A stretch of 7,636 bases of DNA. Origin: LDYB01 sp037442385. Its GTDB lineage: Bacteria > Armatimonadota > Fimbriimonadia > Fimbriimonadales > GBS-DC. Location: NCBI GenBank assembly GCA_037442385.1, contig JBBIQJ010000128.1:1-7636 (forward strand), in the 5' to 3' direction. This document shows positions 1 to 5,496 of this stretch, one piece after another; the stretch's first letter is position 1; every line of letters starts with the position of its first letter. The notes under the pieces were generated by a model, which saw only the letters and a program-made list of their open reading frames with translations, was not told where the DNA came from and searched no databases. Both the position numbers and the translations under genes were made by a program.

Positions 1-2
1 GC

Positions 3-47
3 TACGGACCCAGCCGCGCTTCCCAAGAAGGTGAGTTCGAGGAGTGA
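3..47 (+). CDS. 3' end of an unidentified upstream gene (partial)
   Basis: Frame 3 is open from the window edge and ends at TGA 45-47, giving the tail YGPSRASQEGEFEE. The stop overlaps the GTG start of dapF in a GTGA overlap (44-47), the classic layout for translational coupling. The hydrophilic, acidic tail is typical of a C-terminus. Only 14 codons are visible, so no function can be assigned. The other two forward frames also reach stops (at 34 and 66). The choice of frame rests on the 4-nt overlap alone. Confidence 0.4.
   Translation, partial: YGPSRASQEGEFEE
28..35 (+). promoter_or_regulatory. Shine-Dalgarno site for dapF
   Basis: AAGGTGAG lies 8 nt before the GTG at 44 and contains GGTGA, complementary to the anti-Shine-Dalgarno end of 16S rRNA. 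It lies inside the last codons of the upstream reading frame. It supports the GTG at 44 as the dapF start. Confidence 0.55.
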
Positions 48-910
48 ATCGCCTCGCCTTTGTTAAGGTTCACGGCAACGGCAACGACTTCATTTTGCTG
101 GACGGCATAGGCGAGGCACTGCCTGCGCTGGATTGGAGCGTGCTGGCGCGCGCATGGTGCCCTCGGCGTTATGCTATCGGCGCGGACGGTCTCTTGCTGG
201 CGCTTCCCTCTGAGGTCGCTGACTACCGAATGCGCCTGTTCAACGCCGATGGCTCGGAAGCCGAGATGTGCGGCAACGGCATCCGCTGTCTGGCGCACTT
301 TCTATTTACCCGCTACGCGCCCGAAGCGGAGGCGTTGCGCATCGAAACAGGGGCAGGCGTTCGGGAGGTGTTGCGCGCCTGCCCTGATGCAACCCGGATT
401 CGGGTCGCGATGGGCGCACCGCGCCTCGCGCGTGCCGAAATCCCCGCCGTAGGCACACCTCATGACCAGCCCATCATCGAACAACCGCTTACCCTGCCCT
501 CGGGCGAGACACTCTGGATCTCCGCGGTCAATACAGGCACACCCCACGCCGTCTTGTTCACCGAGTGCCCTCTGAGCGAGTTCCCGCTGGAGCAAATCGG
601 TCCGCAGGTGGAGCGCCACTCCCTCTTTCCTCAGCGCACGAACTTTCAGGTGGCGCGAATACGCACCCGCAACGAGGTGGAAGTGCGCACATGGGAACGT
701 GGGGCAGGCGCGACGCTCGCTTGTGGCACAGGCGCATGCGCAGTGGTGGTGATCGGCGTGCTGACCGAACGGCTCGAACCCCAGACCCTCGTGCATATGC
801 CCGGCGGCGACCTGCTCATTCACTGGGAAGACCGCAACACCCTCTGGATGACGGGCCCTGCGCAGACCGCCTTTGAAGGTACGGCACCTTTGCCCGTTCC
901 CTCCCTCTGA
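44..910 (+). CDS. dapF: Diaminopimelate epimerase
   Basis: This is a PLP-independent epimerase that converts LL- to meso-diaminopimelate in the cytoplasm, the penultimate step to lysine and the source of meso-DAP for peptidoglycan. At 288 aa it is close to the usual family length. The N-terminus FVKVHGNGNDF (residues 6-16) is the family opening motif. The two catalytic cysteines are visible: Cys76 in MCGNGIRC (75-82) and Cys227 in ACGTGACA (226-233). Other conserved blocks are FNADGSEAE (66-74), VNTGTPHAV (162-170) and ERGAGAT (218-224). The GTG start is chosen because it places the opening motif at residue 6, has a Shine-Dalgarno site, and overlaps the previous stop by 4 nt. The coupling suggests an operon with the upstream gene, which is cut off here. 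No terminator is visible after the stop; a promoter for the next gene follows within 50 bp. Identity is certain by motif. Confidence 0.97.
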   Translation: MNRLAFVKVHGNGNDFILLDGIGEALPALDWSVLARAWCPRRYAIGADGLLLALPSEVADYRMRLFNADGSEAEMCGNGIRCLAHFLFTRYAPEAEALRIETGAGVREVLRACPDATRIRVAMGAPRLARAEIPAVGTPHDQPIIEQPLTLPSGETLWISAVNTGTPHAVLFTECPLSEFPLEQIGPQVERHSLFPQRTNFQVARIRTRNEVEVRTWERGAGATLACGTGACAVVVIGVLTERLEPQTLVHMPGGDLLIHWEDRNTLWMTGPAQTAFEGTAPLPVPSL

Positions 911-955
911 TCACGCAAACGGAACCCATCGGGAGCCATAGAGCGTCAAATAGCG

Positions 956-971
956 TATAATTACACAGGAG
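956..971 (+). promoter_or_regulatory. Promoter -10 box and ribosome binding site of the M48 protease gene
   Basis: A consensus TATAAT (956-961) is followed by AGGAG (967-971), 9 nt before the ATG at 981. Transcription starting about 7 nt after the box would give a leader of only about 12-14 nt, beginning at the ribosome binding site. No TTGACA-like -35 is seen at the usual distance. The 70-bp gap between dapF and the protease therefore holds a separate promoter, so the protease need not depend on dapF read-through. Confidence 0.5.
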
Positions 972-980
972 CCATTCACT

Positions 981-2165
981 ATGCGTTTACGGAACCGAAT
1001 GCGATATGGGTGGGGATTGGTTGTCGTGCTGGCGCTCTCCCTGATGGGAATGTTTGCCGGTGCGCAGGAACCTGCCCACACCGAGCTTAGCCCAAAAGAT
1101 AAAGAGGAAATCGAGCTCGGCAAGCAGATTGTCGCGGAAATCGAGAAAGAGGTCAAGTTCGTTAACGACGCTGCGCTGGCAGAGCGTGTGAACCGAATCG
1201 GGCAGACGCTCGCCGAGATTGCGCGGCGCGCCAAAACGAAAGCGCTTTGGGGCGAGGAAGGTCCCGCGCCCTTTGAGTACACCTTCCGAATTATCGACGA
1301 AAAAGAGGTCAACGCCTTCTCGGTTCCTGGCGGTTTCATTTTCATCTACAAAGGCTTGCTGGACTTTGTGAGTAGCGACGACGAGCTGGCAGGCGTGATT
1401 GCCCACGAAATTGCCCATGCCGATCACCGCCATGTGATCCATCTGTTGCGCCGGGACGCCAAAATTCAGGAGCGCGTCCTGCTACCCGCAATTCTGGTGG
1501 GTATTCTGGGGCGCCTGCCTTCGCAAGATATGGCGAACGTGATTACGGGCACCCAGTTTTATCGGATTGCGCGCATGAGCAGCTTCAGTCAGGAGGCTGA
1601 AACCGACGCCGACCTCACTGCCCTTGAGTACCTGCGCCAATCGCCCTACAACCCCGTGGGACTACTGGTGTTTATGGAGCGGTTAGAAGCTGAAGAGCGC
1701 AAGCGCCCGCAGATTGACTGGGGCATCTATCGCACGCACCCCGTTACGCGTGAGCGTGTGGCGAAGATTCGTCAGGCGCTGACCGATATGGGCATCCCCA
1801 TCCGCAGGCGGGAGGTCAGCCCTGCCCTGCAGGTCAAAGCGCTCCCCGTGGACGCTGAAAAACCCGAAGGGCTGTACCGCGTGGTCTATGACCAGATTGA
1901 GATTTTCACCCCTGCCAGCGACTCCCAGCAGCGGGCACAGCAGATTGCCAAGGCGCTCAACCGCCTGCTGGATGATGGCTTGCAACTCTACGAAGTGCAG
2001 CTCGCCCCCGACAAGCAGGGGGTCGTGATTCGCGGGCAGGAACTGGTGCGCATCACGCCTGAAGACGCCCAACTGCGCAATAAGACCCCAGAAGAGGTGG
2101 CCCGGGCAGTCCGCGAGGCGATTCGACGCGTGCTGTGGACCGATTCTGTGCGGATTGGCTACTAA
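981..2165 (+). CDS. Exported M48-family zinc metalloprotease with extra C-terminal domain
   Basis: The 394-aa product is predicted to act outside the cytoplasmic membrane. Residues 1-28 form a signal peptide: Arg-rich start, hydrophobic stretch from about 11 to 25, and an AGA-Q cleavage site near 28/29. The M48 peptidase domain spans about 40-270. Zinc ligands are His142 and His146 of HEIAH, with catalytic Glu143; Glu207 of ETDAD is the likely third ligand. NAFSVPGGFIFIYKGLL (111-127) and THPVTRERV (252-260) are family hallmarks, as in BepA/YfgC and LoiP-type proteases that degrade misfolded envelope proteins. Residues about 298-390 lie beyond the protease and contain neither TPR repeats nor a second membrane span. 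This part runs YDQIEIFTPASDSQQRA, then VRITPEDA, then PEEVARAVREAIRRVL. An AGGAG site supports the ATG. The TAA stop overlaps the stop of the convergent ABC gene by 4 nt. Family membership is secure; the substrate and the tail's role are unknown. Confidence 0.9.
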   Translation: MRLRNRMRYGWGLVVVLALSLMGMFAGAQEPAHTELSPKDKEEIELGKQIVAEIEKEVKFVNDAALAERVNRIGQTLAEIARRAKTKALWGEEGPAPFEYTFRIIDEKEVNAFSVPGGFIFIYKGLLDFVSSDDELAGVIAHEIAHADHRHVIHLLRRDAKIQERVLLPAILVGILGRLPSQDMANVITGTQFYRIARMSSFSQEAETDADLTALEYLRQSPYNPVGLLVFMERLEAEERKRPQIDWGIYRTHPVTRERVAKIRQALTDMGIPIRRREVSPALQVKALPVDAEKPEGLYRVVYDQIEIFTPASDSQQRAQQIAKALNRLLDDGLQLYEVQLAPDKQGVVIRGQELVRITPEDAQLRNKTPEEVARAVREAIRRVLWTDSVRIGY

Positions 2166-3154
2166 CCGGGTACTGGCTCCCGCTTGCCCGCAAAAATATC
2201 GCGAATAATCTCGTCGATATCCACCTCCTCGATGGTAATGTCATGAATGGGGAACGCCTGCAATAGCGCGCTGGCGACCCGACTCACCTGCTCGCGCGGT
2301 ACTTCCAGCACCGCCGAGAGCGGCTCCATGCGCACAATCCGACCGTAGCCTTCTAAATCCGCCGCAGAAACAGGACGCTCGAACTGCAGATGGAGCGCCC
2401 GCGAAGGGCTGTAGCGCTCCACCAGCGCCCGGAGCGTGTCGTCAAAAATCAGCTGCCCGTGATGGATAATCAACACACGCTGTGCCAGCTCCTGCACATC
2501 CTGCATATAGTGGCTGGTGAGCAGAATCGTGGTGCGCTCCCGCTGGTTATACTCCTTGAGAAACTCACGAATGCGCTTCTGTGAGACCACATCCAGCCCA
2601 ATCGTCGGCTCATCCAGAAACAGCACGCGCGGGCGGTGCAGCAACGCCGCCAGCAACTCGCACTTCATCCGCTCTCCCAGCGAGAGGCGCCGTACCTGCG
2701 TGTGCAATACATGCCGAATCTCCAGCATCTCCGCCAGCTCGTGAACTCTGCGCTCAAACACATCGTCGGGAATCTCATAGAGCGCCTTGAGCAGAAGGTA
2801 AGACTCATACGGGGGTAAATCCCACCACAGCTGCATCTTCTGACCCATCACCAGCGCAATCTGGCGCTGCATGTCGGGGCGGCGCTCCCAGGGCACAAAC
2901 CCCAGCACCCGCGCCGTGCCCGATGTGGGAAAGATGATGCCCGAAAGCATCTTGAGTGTGGTGGTCTTGCCCGCTCCATTCGGTCCCAGAAAGCCCACTA
3001 GCTCGCCTTCCTCAATACGGAACGAAATGTCGCGCACCGCCTGCACCTCATGGCGCTCGCGGTGAAACAAGCTCTTGATCGCGCCCCACAACCCAGGCGG
3101 ACGCTTGTGCGAGATGTAAGTCTTGCTGAGGTGTTCGGCTTCGATAATGGGCAT
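2162..3154 (-). CDS. ABC-2 type exporter ATP-binding protein (COG4586-like)
   Basis: This is a cytoplasmic nucleotide-binding subunit of an ABC exporter, 330 aa from the ATG at 3154. Numbering below is from the TTG at 3163, 3 residues earlier. Visible parts are Walker A GPNGAGKT (60-67), Q-loop Gln108 in VMGQK, signature LSLGE (160-164), Walker B LFLDEP with Glu185 (181-186), and H-loop His218. The long opening before the core (PPGLWGAIKSLF), QLWWDLP (111-117) and RRLSLGERMKCEL (158-170) match the COG4586 family as I recall it, whose partners are two ABC-2 membrane subunits. Residues from about 250 to the end form a C-terminal extension typical of the ABC-2 ATPases. No permease gene flanks it: hslU diverges upstream and the protease converges downstream. 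ATG 3154 fits the family start; neither ATG nor TTG has a good ribosome binding site. The transported substrate cannot be told from sequence. Confidence 0.88.
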   Translation of the reverse strand: MPIIEAEHLSKTYISHKRPPGLWGAIKSLFHRERHEVQAVRDISFRIEEGELVGFLGPNGAGKTTTLKMLSGIIFPTSGTARVLGFVPWERRPDMQRQIALVMGQKMQLWWDLPPYESYLLLKALYEIPDDVFERRVHELAEMLEIRHVLHTQVRRLSLGERMKCELLAALLHRPRVLFLDEPTIGLDVVSQKRIREFLKEYNQRERTTILLTSHYMQDVQELAQRVLIIHHGQLIFDDTLRALVERYSPSRALHLQFERPVSAADLEGYGRIVRMEPLSAVLEVPREQVSRVASALLQAFPIHDITIEEVDIDEIIRDIFAGKREPVPG

Positions 3155-3161
3155 GGGTATC

Positions 3162-3187
3162 AAGTATACCCGCTCAAAGGTATACTT
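3162..3187. promoter_or_regulatory. Palindromic back-to-back promoter between the ABC gene and hslU
   Basis: AAGTATACC (3162-3170) and GGTATACTT (3179-3187) form a perfect 9-bp inverted repeat around an 8-nt centre. Each arm carries a TATACT -10 box reading outward: 3181-3186 toward hslU and 3169-3164 toward the ABC gene. The box for hslU ends 7 nt before GTG 3194, the spacing of a leaderless transcript; the one for the ABC gene ends 9 nt before ATG 3154. No -35 consensus is seen on either side. The same symmetry would also suit a dimeric repressor, so it may be promoter, operator or both. This is inference from position and sequence. Confidence 0.45.
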
Positions 3188-3193
3188 AACCCT

Positions 3194-4621
3194 GTGAAAA
3201 CGCCTGTACCGATGGAATCACTGACGCCCCGACAGATTGTTGCGGAGCTGGATAAGTATATTGTGGGTCAGACCCGTGCGAAACGCGCTGTGGCAATCGC
3301 CCTGCGCAACCGCTATCGTCGCCAGTTGCTGCCCCCCCACTTGCGAGACGAAGTGCTGCCCAAAAACATTCTCATGATTGGCCCCACCGGGGTGGGCAAG
3401 ACCGAAATTGCACGCCGATTGGCGCTCCTGGTGCGCGCTCCCTTCATTAAGGTGGAAGCCACCAAGTTCACCGAGGTCGGCTATGTGGGGCGCAATGTAG
3501 ACTCGATGATTCGCGACCTCACGAATGTTGCCGTGCGCATGGTGGAACAGGAGAAGCTGGAGGAGATGCGTCCCAAAGCCCGCGAGCGCGCCATAGAGCG
3601 AATCGCCAGTCAGCTGGTGGAGACGGAGATGCCCCGACGCCGCCGACGCACCCCGCCCTCTTCCCCTTTCGCCGCGTTTCTGGAAATTTTTGAAGAAGAC
3701 GAGGACGAACTGCCACGCGAGTCCAAAGAGCGCGCCGCGAAACGACGCCAGCGCAAGCGCGAAATCATCAAACAACTCAAAAACGGCGAGCTGATGAACG
3801 AAACCCTCACCGTCGAGGTGGAAGAAAACACCTCCCCCTTTGTGCAAATCTTCTCACCTCAGGGGATTGAAGAGATGGGCATCGATATAGAAATGTTCTC
3901 GCCCTTTGGACCGCGTTCGCAGACGGAACGCACGGTCTCCGTGGCAGAAGCGATAGAAATCTACACGCAGCAGGAAGCGCGCAAACTGCTGGACCGCGGC
4001 GCCCTGATTCGGGAAGCCATCCAGCGTGTGGAGCAGACGGGAATCGTGTTTCTGGACGAGATCGATAAAATCGCCGGCGCACGCAGCACCGTCGGTCCCG
4101 ATGTCAGCCGCGAAGGGGTGCAGCGCGACCTGCTGCCGATTATCGAAGGCTCCACCGTCGCAACCAAGTATGGACCCGTGCGCACCGACCACATTCTGTT
4201 TATCGCCGCGGGCGCGTTCCATATGTCCAAACCCTCGGACCTGATCCCCGAACTGCAGGGGCGGTTGCCCATCCGCGTGGAGCTGGACCCGCTCGGCTCC
4301 GAAGACTTCCGCCGCATTCTCGCCGAGCCTGAAAACGCGCTCATCAAGCAGTATCAGCATCTTATGGAGACCGAAGGCGTAACCATCGAGTTCACGGATG
4401 ACGCCATCGATGAGATTGCACGGATTGCGCATGAGGTCAACACCCGCACGGAAAATATCGGCGCGCGACGCCTGCACACCGTGATGGAGCGCCTGATGGA
4501 AGACCTCTCGTTCGAAGCGCCAGAGCGCAGGGATGAGCATGTGGTCATCGACGCGGCGTATGTGCGGGCGCGCCTGGCGGATATTGTGCAGGATGTGGAT
4601 CTGAGCCGTTATATTCTGTAG
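3194..4621 (+). CDS. hslU: ATP-dependent protease ATPase subunit HslU (ClpY)
   Basis: HslU is the AAA+ unfoldase ring that feeds substrates into the HslV peptidase in the cytoplasm. Numbered from ATG 3212, the parts are: LTPRQIVAELDKYIVGQ (4-20); Walker A GPTGVGKT (57-64); pore loop GYVG (90-93); the I-domain, about 109-240; Walker B VFLDEIDKI (279-287); SKPSDLIPELQGRLP (339-353); sensor-2 region GARRLHT; and the C-terminus DLSRYIL, the tail that docks on HslV. The length, 475 aa from GTG 3194 or 469 from ATG 3212, exceeds the E. coli protein (443 aa). The extra sequence is a charged stretch in the I-domain at about 141-185. GTG 3194 is preferred because the upstream -10 box fits a leaderless start; ATG 3212 fits the family N-terminus equally well, and neither has a clear ribosome binding site. 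hslV, usually directly upstream, is absent from the window. The open frame extends back to 3050, but that part lies antisense within the ABC gene. Confidence 0.95.
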   Translation: MKTPVPMESLTPRQIVAELDKYIVGQTRAKRAVAIALRNRYRRQLLPPHLRDEVLPKNILMIGPTGVGKTEIARRLALLVRAPFIKVEATKFTEVGYVGRNVDSMIRDLTNVAVRMVEQEKLEEMRPKARERAIERIASQLVETEMPRRRRRTPPSSPFAAFLEIFEEDEDELPRESKERAAKRRQRKREIIKQLKNGELMNETLTVEVEENTSPFVQIFSPQGIEEMGIDIEMFSPFGPRSQTERTVSVAEAIEIYTQQEARKLLDRGALIREAIQRVEQTGIVFLDEIDKIAGARSTVGPDVSREGVQRDLLPIIEGSTVATKYGPVRTDHILFIAAGAFHMSKPSDLIPELQGRLPIRVELDPLGSEDFRRILAEPENALIKQYQHLMETEGVTIEFTDDAIDEIARIAHEVNTRTENIGARRLHTVMERLMEDLSFEAPERRDEHVVIDAAYVRARLADIVQDVDLSRYIL

Positions 4622-5477
4622 GGTGGCGCTGACGCCACTGACGCACCAGTCGGTTTGGCATCCACGGTGCGCGTAAAAACAGCGTGCCGATGCTGAACGC
4701 GCGCGCACCCAACGCCCATAGTTCCTCCAGATCCTGGAGCGTGTAGATGCCACCCCCCGCAATCAGGGGCAGGTGGGTTATCGCACGGAGGTTGCGGATG
4801 GCTTCGCGCACCATCGGGCGAATCGGTTCTCCCGAAACGCCCCCGCCTCCCAGCTGCTCTAGCGGCGAAGGCTCATCGGGGAAAACCATCCGCCACGGCA
4901 CAGCGTTAATCGCGTGGATGGCTTCTGCGATGCCCTCTACGGCACGGGCAATCTCCGTGTACGGCTGGTCGTAACCGACCTTGACAATCAGGGGGTGTCT
5001 TGCCTCCGCGAGCGACTCCGCGAGCGTACGCACATGGGAGACCGCGCTTTCGTGGGGCACATTCGGGCAGGAGGCGTTGAGTTCCATCGCGGCAATTTCC
5101 AGAGGCTTGAGTTTGTCTGCAAACGCCTGCGCCTCGGCAGCGTCTTCAGCAAACACCGAGACCACAATCTGCAGGCGCATCCGCTTCATACGGGGATAAC
5201 AGGTGCGAATCCACCAATCCACGCCCGGATTCGTCAGTCCGACGGCATTGACCGTTCCCCCCGGAATGAGGTGCACACAGCGCCAGGGCGCATACCAGCG
5301 CAGGTTCCCGCGTCGGGGCGTCAGCGTGAGCGTTTTGACCACAATCGCAAAATCGTGGGGGTTCAGAAGACCGAGCCAGCGAAGGGGATACTCCCACCAC
5401 CAGCCGCGCCCATCAAAGCCAAGCGCCCCACTCCCCGTGAGGAACTCCAGCCGCTCGCCGTTCGAAAGCGTAATCAC
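4545..5477 (-). CDS. Dihydroorotate dehydrogenase-like FMN enzyme
   Basis: The 310-aa product has the (beta/alpha)8 FMN-binding fold of dihydroorotate dehydrogenases, which oxidise dihydroorotate to orotate in pyrimidine synthesis. Visible motifs: VVKTLTLTP (46-54) with Lys48; VNAVGLTNPG (76-85); LNASCPNVP (133-141), where Cys137 matches the catalytic cysteine of class 1 enzymes; VKVGY with Lys166; GGGVSG (211-216); and GGGIYTLQDLEELWALGA (241-258), the phosphate-binding part for FMN. The residues after the fourth strand, NAVPWRMVFPDEP, differ from the usual NT..G pattern, so a related dehydrogenase with another substrate is possible. I give no pyrD symbol for that reason. GTG 5477 is 19 bp after the Uma2 stop, so cotranscription is likely; a weak GGGTACAAC box sits 7 nt before it. 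The last 25 or so residues (PTEYNGSDPHPAQ and beyond) are Pro-rich and run antisense through the end of hslU. Confidence 0.75.
   Translation of the reverse strand: MITLSNGERLEFLTGSGALGFDGRGWWWEYPLRWLGLLNPHDFAIVVKTLTLTPRRGNLRWYAPWRCVHLIPGGTVNAVGLTNPGVDWWIRTCYPRMKRMRLQIVVSVFAEDAAEAQAFADKLKPLEIAAMELNASCPNVPHESAVSHVRTLAESLAEARHPLIVKVGYDQPYTEIARAVEGIAEAIHAINAVPWRMVFPDEPSPLEQLGGGGVSGEPIRPMVREAIRNLRAITHLPLIAGGGIYTLQDLEELWALGARAFSIGTLFLRAPWMPNRLVRQWRQRHPTEYNGSDPHPAQYPPGAPAHTPRR
4623..4638. other. Small stem-loop just after the hslU stop
   Basis: GTGGCG (4623-4628) and CGCCAC (4633-4638) form a perfect 6-bp stem with the loop CTGA, starting 1 nt after the hslU stop. There is no T-tract on either strand, and the site lies inside the coding sequence of the convergent dehydrogenase gene. 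It could help end or protect the hslU mRNA, but it does not meet the pattern of an intrinsic terminator. Confidence 0.3.
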
Positions 5478-5496
5478 AGCCTATGTTGTACCCCAT

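Noticed and set aside
911..940. A possible terminator between dapF and the protease gene
   Set aside because: The best pairing (CCC with GGG around 925-933) is three base pairs with mismatches outside it and no T-tract.
3155..3163. TTG at 3163 as the start of the ABC ATPase
   Set aside because: It adds only three residues, overlaps the promoter arm, and lacks a ribosome binding site; ATG 3154 matches the family start better.
3050..3193. An N-terminal extension of HslU up to the first possible start at 3050
   Set aside because: The 48 added residues lie antisense inside the ABC ATPase gene and across the promoter palindrome, and HslU proteins start close to the LTPRQIV motif.
4623..4638. The stem-loop after hslU as an intrinsic terminator
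   Set aside because: No T-tract follows on either strand, the stem is only 6 bp, and it lies within coding sequence of the convergent gene. It is kept only as a stem-loop.
3854..4762. A 302-codon minus-strand open frame opposite hslU
   Set aside because: hslU on the + strand is unambiguous here, and the antisense protein has no recognisable motif; long antisense frames are common in GC-rich genes.
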